Below, piece after piece: positions 16,145 to 22,910 of a stretch of DNA of 22,910 bases. Position numbers and translations under genes: made by a program. Origin of the DNA: an uncultured Caryophanales bacterium (GTDB lineage Bacteria; Bacillota_I; Bacilli_A; RF39; UBA660); contig CAMVPJ010000014.1 of the NCBI GenBank assembly GCA_947169395.1, positions 1 through 22,910 on the forward strand. Reading direction: 5' to 3'. The notes beneath the pieces are model-generated. The model was not told the DNA's origin, made no database searches, and saw only the letters and a list, made by a program, of their open reading frames with translations. The stretch's first letter is position 1. Each line of letters starts with the position of its first letter.

Positions 16145-16171
16145 TATGGTGAAAAGTGGATAAAAGTGGGG
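16142..16171 (+). promoter_or_regulatory. MraZ operator: three 10-nt direct repeats
   Basis: TGG triplets lie at 16147, 16157 and 16167, in AATTATGGTG, AAAAGTGGAT and AAAAGTGGGG. MraZ proteins are known to bind G-rich repeats (TGGG/GTGG type) at 10-nt spacing in their own promoter. The array overlaps the -10 and the start site, as expected for autorepression. Assignment is by analogy. Confidence 0.7.
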
Positions 16172-16192
16172 ATTTTGAGATACGGTGATAAT

Positions 16193-16618
16193 ATGTTTAT
16201 TGGTCAGTATAATCACACAATTGATGAAAAAGGTAGAATTATAATACCATCTAAGCTTAGATGCGACTTAGGCAGTAGTATTATTGTAACTAGGGGACTT
16301 GATGGATGCTTATTTGTATATTCGCAAAATACTTGGAATGATATTATAAATAAGTATAAATCTTTGCCTGACACTAAAGAAAAAAGAAATTTTATGCGTA
16401 TATTTCTATCGGGAGCTACTATTTGTGAGTATGATCGTCAAGGTAGAATAAATATTCCATCACCATTAATTAGTTATGCAAATTTAAATCGTGAATGTAT
16501 TATTGTAGGTGTTTTAGATAGATTAGAGATATGGTCAAAAGAATCATGGAATAACTTTATCGATAATAATACTGATAATTTATCAGAGATTGCAGATAGT
16601 TTGTTTGAATCTAATTAG
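16193..16618 (+). CDS. mraZ: Transcriptional regulator MraZ
   Basis: DNA-binding protein of 141 residues, the usual size, that controls the division and cell-wall cluster including its own promoter. It contains two SpoVT-AbrB-like repeats with the signature motifs DEKGRIIIPSKLR (about 12-24) and YDRQGRINIPSPL (about 82-94). MraZ assembles as a ring that binds repeated sites, and three such repeats lie 22-51 bases upstream. I chose ATG 16193 because MFIGQYNHTIDEKGR is the family's standard N-terminus and GGTGAT lies just upstream; the frame is open further upstream but that part is promoter. rsmH follows after 8 bases. Confidence 0.96.
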   Translation: MFIGQYNHTIDEKGRIIIPSKLRCDLGSSIIVTRGLDGCLFVYSQNTWNDIINKYKSLPDTKEKRNFMRIFLSGATICEYDRQGRINIPSPLISYANLNRECIIVGVLDRLEIWSKESWNNFIDNNTDNLSEIADSLFESN

Positions 16619-16626
16619 GAGGGTTT

Positions 16627-17535
16627 ATGCATAAAAGTGTATTATTAGAAGAATGTTTAGAGTATTTAAATATTAAAGATAATAGTATAATAGTTGATTG
16701 TACACTAGGTTATGGTGGTCATAGTAGTGAGATATTAAAGCGAATACCTAATGGACACTTGTATTCATTTGATCAAGATAAAGAAGCCATTAATTATAGT
16801 AAGAATAGACTTGATGGGATTGCTACAAACTATACAATAATTAATAGTAATTTCGTTGATATTAAAAACAAATTAAAAGAGAACAACATAACTAAAGTAG
16901 ATGGAATACTATATGATCTAGGAGTATCTAGTCCACAGTTAGATGAAGATTATAGAGGATTTAGTTTTCATAAAGAAGCAAGACTTGATATGCGTATGAA
17001 TAGAGAGCAGGAGTTATCGGCTTACAATGTAGTTAATGATTATAGCGAAGAAAAACTTACTGACATTATATTTAAATACGGAGAAGAGAAGTTTGCTAAA
17101 AAGATATCTTCATCAATTATAAGTGCTAGACCAATTAATACTACTTTAGAGCTTGTTGAAGTTATTAAAAATGCTGTGCCAATGAAGTATAAGAAAGATC
17201 ATCATCCTGCACGAAAAACATTTCAGGCAATAAGAATTGAAGTAAATAATGAGCTTGAGGTATTTGAAAAAAGTTTGCGGGATGCCTTAGACTTAATTAA
17301 TGTAGGCGGTAGAATATGTGTAATTACATTTCATTCATTAGAAGATAAAATATGTAAAGAAGTATTTAAAAGTGTTAGTACGTTAAAACCAGAATTAAGA
17401 AGTTTACCTATAATTCCTAAGGAATTTGAATTAAAATATAAGGTAGTAAAAGTATTGGGGGCTTCTGATAAAGAAATTAATGATAATAATAGAGCACGTA
17501 GTGCGAAATTACGTGTATTAGAAAGAATTGGTTAA
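16627..17535 (+). CDS. rsmH: 16S rRNA (cytosine1402-N4)-methyltransferase RsmH
   Basis: SAM-dependent methyltransferase acting on C1402 in the ribosomal decoding centre. Length 302 residues, typical. Visible motifs: HKSVLLEECLEYL at the N-terminus, the SAM site VDCTLGYGGHSSEIL (about 24-38), FDQDKEAI, ILYDLGVSSPQLD (about 98-110), RGFSFHKEARLDMRMN and HPARKTFQAIRIEVNNEL. The ribosome site AGGAGGG lies 5 bases before the ATG. It is co-transcribed with mraZ and overlaps the ftsL region closely (the stop ends one base before the ftsL ATG). Confidence 0.97.
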   Translation: MHKSVLLEECLEYLNIKDNSIIVDCTLGYGGHSSEILKRIPNGHLYSFDQDKEAINYSKNRLDGIATNYTIINSNFVDIKNKLKENNITKVDGILYDLGVSSPQLDEDYRGFSFHKEARLDMRMNREQELSAYNVVNDYSEEKLTDIIFKYGEEKFAKKISSSIISARPINTTLELVEVIKNAVPMKYKKDHHPARKTFQAIRIEVNNELEVFEKSLRDALDLINVGGRICVITFHSLEDKICKEVFKSVSTLKPELRSLPIIPKEFELKYKVVKVLGASDKEINDNNRARSAKLRVLERIG

Positions 17536-17536
17536 T

Positions 17537-17833
17537 ATGAAAAAGAAGAAAAAGAAGGTTGCTAAATTTACTAGAGGAGAAAAACTATTATATGCATTAG
17601 CTATAATATGTTTGTGTTCTACTTTTGTACTTAAAATATTTGTGAGTGCTAGTACCAGTAATTTGAAAATTCAAATTGAAAAGATTAATTCGAAAATCGA
17701 GAAACAAAAAAGTACTAATGAGAGCTTAACTATGCAAGTTAATGAATTAACTTCTTATGAAAATATGGATTCTATTTTAAAAGACATGGGACTTGCATAT
17801 AATAATGAAAATATAATTATAATAGACAATTAA
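17537..17833 (+). CDS. ftsL: FtsL-like cell division protein
   Basis: Small bitopic protein of 98 residues: a Lys-rich cytoplasmic tail (MKKKKKKVAKFTRGEK), one membrane helix (about 17-38) and an extracellular coiled coil with a heptad pattern (LKIQIEKINSKIEKQKS, about 46-62). Topology, size and position directly after rsmH identify it as FtsL, which joins the divisome with FtsB/DivIC and regulates septal wall synthesis. There is no strong ribosome site; the ATG lies one base after the rsmH stop, so translation is probably coupled. A TTG nine bases upstream in the same frame is less likely. Unusually, no ftsI or mraY follows. Confidence 0.88.
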   Translation: MKKKKKKVAKFTRGEKLLYALAIICLCSTFVLKIFVSASTSNLKIQIEKINSKIEKQKSTNESLTMQVNELTSYENMDSILKDMGLAYNNENIIIIDN

Positions 17834-17858
17834 AAAGCAAAACTAATCTTTGCTTTTT
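17832..17858. terminator. Bidirectional terminator between ftsL and the phosphoesterase gene
   Basis: Perfect 10-bp stem AAAAAGCAAA / TTTGCTTTTT (17832-17841 with 17849-17858) and a 7-nt loop, T-rich on both strands. Both convergent genes end in it. Confidence 0.8.
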
Positions 17859-18679
17859 CTTATTCTATAAAAATTAAATGATGGTTTATTAAATAGTCTA
17901 AAATTAGTATCTTTATTGCCTAAACCATTAGATATATAAATATCAGTATTTTTCTTTTTGTAATGAGTATTACCATATAAATAATTATCTTTAGGAAGTA
18001 TAATTCCACCTATTAATGGGATTTTAACTATTCCTCCTAAGTTATGTCCTGCTAGTATTAAGTTAAATTTACTATAATCAAACTTTTCTATTTTATTTGG
18101 CTCATGCATTAGTAATATACTAAATACATTATTATTATCTAAGTATTCAAATGTAGAATCTAATTTCTTTAATATATTATCTTTATTTTTAGATGTAGAA
18201 ATACCAGCAATTAATATTGGTGTTTTATCTTTATAAACTAGATTATAAGTATCATTTAAAGAAATAAATCCACTATTATTAAGTATATTAGTAACAGAAT
18301 CATTATTATAATCACTATCACCAGTAATATAATACTTATCTATAGTTGTACTTATTCTAGCTAATTCTTTACTTAGGGTGCTGTCTACTTTAGTATCTTT
18401 ATAAAGTAAATCTCCTGTAAATACAACTATATCTGGTTTAATTAGATTAATCCTATTTACTATATTTTTTAATTCATTCTGATTATCATTACCATAATAT
18501 ATATCGCTAATATGAACTATTTTAAGTCCATTATAACTATCTGGAATATCTTCGTAAATAGCTATTTCATTAACTTTAAAGCCATGACTATTTATAAAAA
18601 ATCCATAGATTAGTATTGTAGCTATAAAAAGAATTATTGCAATTAATATTTTAACCCAAAGTCTTAATCTTTTTTTCAT
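17843..18679 (-). CDS. Metallophosphoesterase-fold membrane protein with altered active site
   Basis: Protein of 278 residues with an N-terminal membrane anchor (about 9-29) and a calcineurin-like phosphoesterase domain of the YkuE/YaeI type (about 53-265), facing outside. The fold's motif positions are recognisable, but several metal ligands differ. The D-x-H motif reads ISDIYYG (Asp59 kept, Tyr61 for His). GD is intact (Asp90). GNH[DE] reads GDSD (120-123). The first distal His is kept (LLMHEP, His192). GHTH reads GHNLGG (His212 kept, Leu214 for His). It is therefore probably inactive or has an unusual metal site. Its start has GGAGAT upstream, and it has its own promoter with an extended -10. 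Confidence 0.85.
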   Translation of the reverse strand: MKKRLRLWVKILIAIILFIATILIYGFFINSHGFKVNEIAIYEDIPDSYNGLKIVHISDIYYGNDNQNELKNIVNRINLIKPDIVVFTGDLLYKDTKVDSTLSKELARISTTIDKYYITGDSDYNNDSVTNILNNSGFISLNDTYNLVYKDKTPILIAGISTSKNKDNILKKLDSTFEYLDNNNVFSILLMHEPNKIEKFDYSKFNLILAGHNLGGIVKIPLIGGIILPKDNYLYGNTHYKKKNTDIYISNGLGNKDTNFRLFNKPSFNFYRIRKSKD

Positions 18680-18700
18680 ATCGTTATCTCCACTAGTTTA

Positions 18701-18729
18701 ATTCTACCATGAATTATTCAAAAAGACAA
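18701..18729 (-). promoter_or_regulatory. Promoter of the phosphoesterase-like gene
   Basis: Minus strand: TTGTCT (18724-18729), a 17-nt spacer and TAGAAT (18701-18706) with a TGG extended -10. It is divergent from the pilin-like gene promoter eight bases away. Confidence 0.75.
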
Positions 18730-18736
18730 TTTATCC

Positions 18737-18765
18737 TTGAAAAAATATACTAATTAATATATAAT
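18737..18765 (+). promoter_or_regulatory. Promoter of the pilin-like gene at 18785
   Basis: TTGAAA (18737-18742), a 17-nt spacer and TATAAT (18760-18765). The following leader is short, with AAGGT at 18772-18776. Confidence 0.8.
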
Positions 18766-18784
18766 TATTTTAAGGTTGGTGCAT

Positions 18785-19471
18785 ATGAAAAATAATAGAG
18801 GATTTGCTATATCAACAATGATGTATATGATACTTATACTTGGCCTTACTATAGTTGCGATAGTCTTATCAATGTTTAATACAAGAGGAAATGTTTTAAG
18901 TAAACTAAGAAGTAATGTTCAAGATGAGATTAATGATACTATAGAAAGTGATTATGTATGTGTGGGAATTGGTACAAATGGTGAATATAATGTAGGTGAT
19001 AAATATACTTGTAGTGTATCTAATACCGAAGAATATGATTTTTATGTAATATCTAGTGATAATGATAATGTAAATTTAGTTATGAGCGAGGCTTTATTAT
19101 TTGAAAATGGTAAGAGTAGTAATAAAGTTGCTTATATTACTGATAGTGATTATGAAGAGTCTGGTGAGTATAAACCTGTAAGTGCTTTAAAGGTATTGAA
19201 AAGTAATACTAGTAATTGGTTTTATATAGATAATAGAACTGATACAGTAGATGGAGTAAGTTATAATAATTATAAAGCAAGATTACTTAGTAATAGTGAT
19301 ATTACTAGTAGTAATATAGAGTATATTAGTGATACTCTAACTAGTACAATAGTAACTGATAATAAAATATATAGTATAGTTAGTAATGAAGTTAATAATG
19401 AAAAGATTGTTACTGACTTATTTAATATAGTACCAGTAATTACCGTAAGTAAGAGTAAACTTAAAAATTAG
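18785..19471 (+). CDS. Non-canonical pilin-like surface protein
   Basis: Protein of 228 residues beginning MKNNRGFAIST, then a long hydrophobic helix (to about residue 29). The short basic leader ending in Gly before Phe fits prepilin peptidase processing, but position 5 of the mature form is Thr instead of Glu, as in some tip pseudopilins. The outer part has two cysteines (DYVCVG and KYTCSV), then a Ser/Asn/Asp-rich module with NVGDKY...YDFYVI and an ending PVITVSKSKL. These parallel NVGDEV...YYVI and RPVIVLPKSAL of the pilin at 174, so the two share a C-terminal module. ATG 18785 is favoured by AAGGT. Whether it is a minor pilin or a simple membrane-anchored protein is open. Confidence 0.7.
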   Translation: MKNNRGFAISTMMYMILILGLTIVAIVLSMFNTRGNVLSKLRSNVQDEINDTIESDYVCVGIGTNGEYNVGDKYTCSVSNTEEYDFYVISSDNDNVNLVMSEALLFENGKSSNKVAYITDSDYEESGEYKPVSALKVLKSNTSNWFYIDNRTDTVDGVSYNNYKARLLSNSDITSSNIEYISDTLTSTIVTDNKIYSIVSNEVNNEKIVTDLFNIVPVITVSKSKLKN

Positions 19472-19474
19472 TAC

Positions 19475-19503
19475 TTGAAATTATTAATAAATAATTATAT
19501 AAT
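19475..19503 (+). promoter_or_regulatory. Promoter of the T-box operon
   Basis: TTGAAA (19475-19480), a 17-nt spacer and TATAAT (19498-19503). It starts three bases after the pilin-like gene stop; the RNA would begin near 19510. Confidence 0.8.
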
Positions 19504-19509
19504 ATGAAA

Positions 19510-19728
19510 CAAAAACGAAGAACTTGAGGAGTATATTATATTTAATTTATAGAGAGTTAGTGGTTGGTGGAAACTAATAATTGATGTAATAGAAGGTAGC
19601 AAGGGAGTTTATTATCTGAATAGTTAAGATAATACGTAATAATGCGTTAAATTAAGAGGTAGCTTAGCTACAAATTAAGGTGGTACCACGAGCAATTCGT
19701 CCTTTAGGATGGTTGCTTTTTATTTTTT
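19510..19728 (+). promoter_or_regulatory. T-box riboswitch leader, probably valine-specific
   Basis: Untranslated leader that senses uncharged tRNA. Stem I has CTTG / CAAG at the base and AGTA (19530-19533) opposite GAAGGTAG in the specifier loop. A TATTA / TAATA helix lies above it, and the distal loops show the AGAGAG and GGTTGGTGGAAAC signatures. Another hairpin is TATTATCT / AGATAATA (19610-19617 with 19627-19634). The T-box core AAGGTGGTACCACG is at 19677-19690. Its UGGU bulge pairs with an A73 discriminator, as in tRNA-Val and unlike tRNA-Gly (U73). The specifier is therefore best read as GTA (19596-19598) rather than the overlapping GGT, and valS lies downstream in the same unit. Confidence 0.9.
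19691..19728 (+). terminator. T-box regulated terminator
   Basis: AGCAATTCGTCC pairs with GGATGGTTGCT (one bulge, two G-T pairs) around a TTTA loop, followed by a T-rich tail. It competes with the antiterminator that contains the T-box core. Confidence 0.85.
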
Positions 19729-19739
19729 GGGGGTATTTT

Positions 19740-20795
19740 ATGAAAAATAATACATATAAATTAAATAATTTATTAAATAGACTTGATAAAGAAGTTAGAT
19801 ATGGCTATAATGTTGAGGATAATATTATATTACTTGAAAAACTATTAGAACAACCTTATTTTAATATGAGAATAAAGTTTATCCTATCAAATGCATATAT
19901 TAGAAACTATAATATAGATAAAGCTTTAAGTTTAAAGAAGTTTGTTTATGATAAAACAAATAGATTTTCTGATTTATCAAGTCTTGTTAAACTATTATTA
20001 AATATAGGATATGTTGATGAAGCTAAAGAATATATAGATAATTATCAATCATATAATGAAAAAAATTATATAAGTGGGTTATACTATCGGAGACTTGGTG
20101 AATATGAAAAGGGAATTGAGGTTTATAAAAGATTAAGATATACTGATTTAGAAACTCATATGTATGAAGAGTTAGCTGTTTTATATCATATTAAAGGTGA
20201 TAGAGATAAAGAAAAAGAGAGTTACTTAAAGATTGTTAATACAAATTTAAAACATCAAGCACTTGTTAGGTTAATAAGAATGGCTTTACTAAACGGTGAT
20301 GATAATGTAGATGATTTATTTAAGGAGTTTGATTCTTCTAGATGTCATTGTAATGCTGATTTAATTCAACTTCAAAGATGTAAAGCTTATTATAAATACT
20401 TAAATGGAATGTTAAAAGAAGAAGAATTAAATGGTTATTTAGAATATCAATTATATTCATACAATAAAGATAATGCAATCGATCATATTAATGCCAAACA
20501 TGTTTATGATGGATCACTTTATCGTTTTAATAAAAGTGTTGATATTAATGAATTATTTGATTATTGTACTAATCATTTAGATACACTAGTATATAGAGAT
20601 ATTAGTGATTTATATTTAGTTAAAATGCCATATAATACAGGATATTTACTTGATATGGAAACTGATTTATTAGAAGTGTATACGATAGGTGGAACTAAAA
20701 ATATTTTAACAATTTATCCAATACCTAAAGTAGGAAAATATAATTATGATAAAATAAGCAATGAAAGCAGGAATAAAGTATATGAAAAACGATAA
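19740..20795 (+). CDS. Helical-repeat (TPR-like) protein of unknown function
   Basis: First gene after the T-box. A soluble 351-residue protein with no signal peptide or membrane helix. Much of residues 15-240 is made of paired amphipathic helices of about 34 residues, in the style of tetratricopeptide repeats (for example YYRRLGEYEKGIEVYKRL and LAVLYHIKGDRDKEKESYLKI). The C-terminal 110 residues look like a separate small domain (YRDISDLYLVKMPYNTGYLLD), and I do not recognise it. The start is ATG 19740 with GGGGG just upstream; the frame is open into the T-box terminator but that part is regulatory. It overlaps the HD-domain gene by 14 bases. Its presence in a valine-responsive unit is not explained by sequence. 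Confidence 0.75.
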   Translation: MKNNTYKLNNLLNRLDKEVRYGYNVEDNIILLEKLLEQPYFNMRIKFILSNAYIRNYNIDKALSLKKFVYDKTNRFSDLSSLVKLLLNIGYVDEAKEYIDNYQSYNEKNYISGLYYRRLGEYEKGIEVYKRLRYTDLETHMYEELAVLYHIKGDRDKEKESYLKIVNTNLKHQALVRLIRMALLNGDDNVDDLFKEFDSSRCHCNADLIQLQRCKAYYKYLNGMLKEEELNGYLEYQLYSYNKDNAIDHINAKHVYDGSLYRFNKSVDINELFDYCTNHLDTLVYRDISDLYLVKMPYNTGYLLDMETDLLEVYTIGGTKNILTIYPIPKVGKYNYDKISNESRNKVYEKR

Positions 20796-21430
20796 TATAA
20801 TTAGATTTTATATGTTTGCAAGCAGACTTAAAAGTGTTGTTAGAAAAGGTTGGATAGAAATAGGTATTACTTCTGATAGACTTGAGTCTGATGCAGAGCA
20901 CATATATGGCACATTAATACTTGCAATTGCACTTAATAGTGAGTATAAGCTTAATCTTGATATGTATAAAGCTAACACTACATGAAACAGAAGAAATACT
21001 TATGACTGATTATACAGTAAGAGATACAATTACTAGAGAAGAGAAGTTAAAACAAGGTAAGATATGTGTTAAAAAAGTAGTAAGTGGTATGGCAGAAGAA
21101 AAAGAGATAAAAGATTTACTATATGAGTTTAGTACACGTTCAACACCTGAGGCAGTATTTGCTCATCTAGTTGATAAAATAGAATGTGATTTTCAGGCTA
21201 AATTGTATGATTTAGCCGGAGTTATGGATTATGATAAGGCACGCGTTGATTTAGTATATTACGGTGCTAGAGCAGCTGAAATAGATTCTAAGTCACACAC
21301 TGCATCAGATTTTTGGATAGAATATGATAGACCAAAGTATGATAATGATGATATATTTAAAACTTTAATTGAAGATATTAAGAATATAGATGTAAATAAA
21401 TATAAAGAGATTATGAATACGAGTATATAG
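20782..21430 (+). pseudogene. HD-domain phosphohydrolase gene broken by a frameshift
   Basis: Two overlapping frames together encode one HD-family protein. Frame one (from ATG 20782) gives DNIIRFYMFASRLKSVVRKGW and the first metal motif SDAEHIYGT, then ends at TGA 20983-20985. The frame one base further on (read from about 20972) continues with LTLHETEEILMTDYTVRDTI, the second metal motif, to TAG 21430. From memory of the family, about four residues (K-x4-L) are expected between DMYK and LTLHE. That fits an 11-bp deletion at about 20971, leaving one base of the lost codons. Read as intact, the protein would be about 216 residues. The rest shows no decay, so a recent mutation, an assembly error or recoding are all possible. 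valS follows after 12 bases. Confidence 0.8.
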
Positions 21431-21442
21431 AAAGGTGATATT

Positions 21443-22910
21443 ATGTTAGATAAGAAATATAATCATGAACAAGTAGAAGAAAATAAGTATGAAAAATGGA
21501 TAAATAAAAATTATTTTAAGTGTGAAGAGAATAGTGATAAAAAAAGTTATTGTATAGTTTTACCTCCACCTAATGTAACTGGTGTACTTCATCTAGGTCA
21601 TGCCTGGGATGTAACGCTTCAAGACATTATTATTCGTTATAAAAAGATGGAAGGTTATGATACATTATGGTTACCTGGTATGGATCATGCTGCTATTGCA
21701 ACAGAAGCTAAAGTTGTTAAAAGACTTAAGGATAATGGTATTGATAAGTATGAATATGGTAGAGATAAATTTTTGGAATCGTGCTGGGACTGGACTAAAG
21801 AACACGGGGATGTAATAAGAAAACAGTGGGCAAAGCTTGGTATTGCGCTTGATTATTCTAAAGAGAGATTTACTCTTGATGAAGGATTATCTAAGGCAGT
21901 TAAAAAGGTATTTGTTGATTATTATAATGAAGGATTAATATATCGTGGCGAGAAAATTATTAACTGGGATCCTGCTGCCCAGACTGCTCTTTCTAATGAA
22001 GAAGTTATATATAAAGAAGAGAAGAGTGCTTTTTATCATATTAAATATATGTTAGAAGGTAGTAGCAAGTTTATTGATGTTGCAACCACTCGTCCTGAAA
22101 CATTATTTGGCGATACTGCTGTTGCGGTAAATGAAGAAGATGAAAGATATAAAGATTTTGTTGGTAAGAATGTAATACTTCCTATAGTAAATAAACCAAT
22201 ACCAGTAATTACTGACGAGCATGCTGATATGACTAAAGGTACTGGTGCGGTTAAAATTACTCCGGCTCATGATCCTAATGACTTTGAAGTGGGTAATAGG
22301 CACAACTTAGAGCGTATAGTTGTTATGAATGATGATGCAACTATGAATAGTAATGCTGGTAAGTATAAAGGAATGACTCGTGAAGAGTGTAGAGAAGAAG
22401 TACTAAAAGAATTAGATAGTTTAGGATTACTTATCAAAGTAGAACCAATTACTCATGAAGTAGGACATTCAGAAAGAACAGGAGTAATGGTTGAGCCTAT
22501 GATTAAAAAGCAATGGTTTGTTAAAATGAGACCTCTTGCTGATACTGTGTTAGAAACACAAAAAGATGCACACAATAAAGTAAACTTTGTACCTAGTAGA
22601 TATGAAAAAACAATGAATCACTGGATGGAAATTACATATGACTGGTGTATTTCTCGTCAACTTTGGTGGGGACATAGAATACCTGCTTGGTATAAAGGTG
22701 ATGAGGTATATGTAGGAGTAGAAGCTCCAAAAGAAGATGGTTGGGTTCAAGATGATGATGTACTTGATACTTGGTTCTCATCTGCTTTGTGGCCTTTTGC
22801 TACTCTAGGTTGGCCAGATAATACTAAGTTACTTGAAAAGTATTATCCTAATAATTGCTTAGTAACAGGATATGATATTATACCTTTCTGGGTAAATAGA
22901 ATGACTTTTC
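21443..22910 (+). CDS. valS: Valyl-tRNA synthetase, 3' end outside the window
   Basis: Class I aminoacyl-tRNA synthetase that charges tRNA-Val. The first 489 residues are present; the gene continues beyond the window, so the KMSKS loop is not visible. Seen: [14 protein letters not shown] with the HIGH-type motif HLGH (about 45-55), [16 protein letters not shown], and the CP1 editing domain with [16 protein letters not shown] (about 215-230) and [48 protein letters not shown] and [14 protein letters not shown] follow. Wording of these motifs is ValRS-like rather than IleRS- or LeuRS-like. The ATG has AAAGGTGAT upstream. Control by the T-box 1.7 kb upstream is expected, since no terminator or second promoter is visible between. 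Confidence 0.96.
   Translation, partial: MLDKKYNHEQVEENKYEKWINKNYFKCEENSDKKSYCIVLPPPNVTGVLHLGHAWDVTLQDIIIRYKKMEGYDTLWLPGMDHAAIATEAKVVKRLKDNGIDKYEYGRDKFLESCWDWTKEHGDVIRKQWAKLGIALDYSKERFTLDEGLSKAVKKVFVDYYNEGLIYRGEKIINWDPAAQTALSNEEVIYKEEKSAFYHIKYMLEGSSKFIDVATTRPETLFGDTAVAVNEEDERYKDFVGKNVILPIVNKPIPVITDEHADMTKGTGAVKITPAHDPNDFEVGNRHNLERIVVMNDDATMNSNAGKYKGMTREECREEVLKELDSLGLLIKVEPITHEVGHSERTGVMVEPMIKKQWFVKMRPLADTVLETQKDAHNKVNFVPSRYEKTMNHWMEITYDWCISRQLWWGHRIPAWYKGDEVYVGVEAPKEDGWVQDDDVLDTWFSSALWPFATLGWPDNTKLLEKYYPNNCLVTGYDIIPFWVNRMTF

Noticed and set aside
16082..16192. Extended start for MraZ
   Set aside because: The 37 extra codons cover the promoter and operator repeats; the family N-terminus begins at 16193.
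19586..19600. Glycine specifier (GGT) in the T-box
   Set aside because: It overlaps GTA in the loop, but the UGGU bulge fits A73 tRNAs, not tRNA-Gly with U73, and valS is the synthetase downstream.
1..22910. CRISPR array, insertion sequence or prophage
   Set aside because: No spaced repeat array, transposase, integrase, inverted-repeat pair or phage structural gene was seen; the only perfect tandem repeat is the 29-bp duplication.

Overview
The window is a compact, very AT-rich bacterial chromosome segment. TGA is used as a stop (for example in dnaG and pilC) and TGG as Trp, so there is no sign of a mycoplasma-type code. AGGAGG/AGGTG-type ribosome sites, a housekeeping sigma factor of RpoD/SigA type, SigA-like promoters with 17-nt spacers, a T-box leader and a YqfQ/VrrA-like gene near sigA and trmK all point to a low-GC Firmicute. 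I infer an uncultured gut-type Bacilli/Mollicutes-related lineage (RF39/Erysipelotrichia-like); the taxonomy is inference only.

Layout. (1) 1-1187: an odd promoter region with a 21-T homopolymer, a 32-codon leader ORF and a long modular type IV pilin. (2) 1243-5349: priA, an AqpZ-type aquaporin, a tiny membrane ORF and a PDZ/Lon-like membrane protease. (3) 5480-8902: dnaG-rpoD-trmK, with overlapping genes. (4) 8925-13949: a pilus block with a strongly expressed-looking short pilin, a convergent YqfQ-like gene, the platform protein PilC, prepilin peptidase PilD, an O-antigen-ligase-like membrane protein and a third pilin. (5) 13927-14921: a 29-bp tandem duplication, a probable 6S RNA with a near-consensus promoter, a DEDDh exonuclease and a tRNA-His on the minus strand. 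(6) 15061-17833: a bitopic membrane protein of unknown function, then mraZ-rsmH-ftsL with a three-repeat MraZ operator; the division cluster stops at ftsL. (7) 17843-19471: a degenerate metallophosphoesterase on the minus strand and, divergently, a pilin-like protein lacking Glu5. (8) 19475-22910: a T-box leader, best read as valine-specific, upstream of a helical-repeat protein, a frameshifted HD-domain gene and valS, which runs off the window.

How it fits together. Four pilin-like genes are scattered between housekeeping genes, each with its own promoter region. Two share a minimal pilin domain with a Cys-x15-Cys pair. A third has the same domain plus about 220 extra residues. The fourth carries a related C-terminal module on a non-canonical N-terminus. 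With PilC, PilD and the ligase-like protein these suggest a type IV pilus or pseudopilus with major and adhesin/tip-like subunits, possibly glycosylated. No assembly or retraction ATPase is in the window. The most interesting signals are this dispersed modular pilin family, the poly-T promoter in front of the largest pilin, the catalytically altered ligase-like and phosphoesterase proteins, the 6S RNA beside the tandem repeat, and the T-box acting on a three-gene unit.
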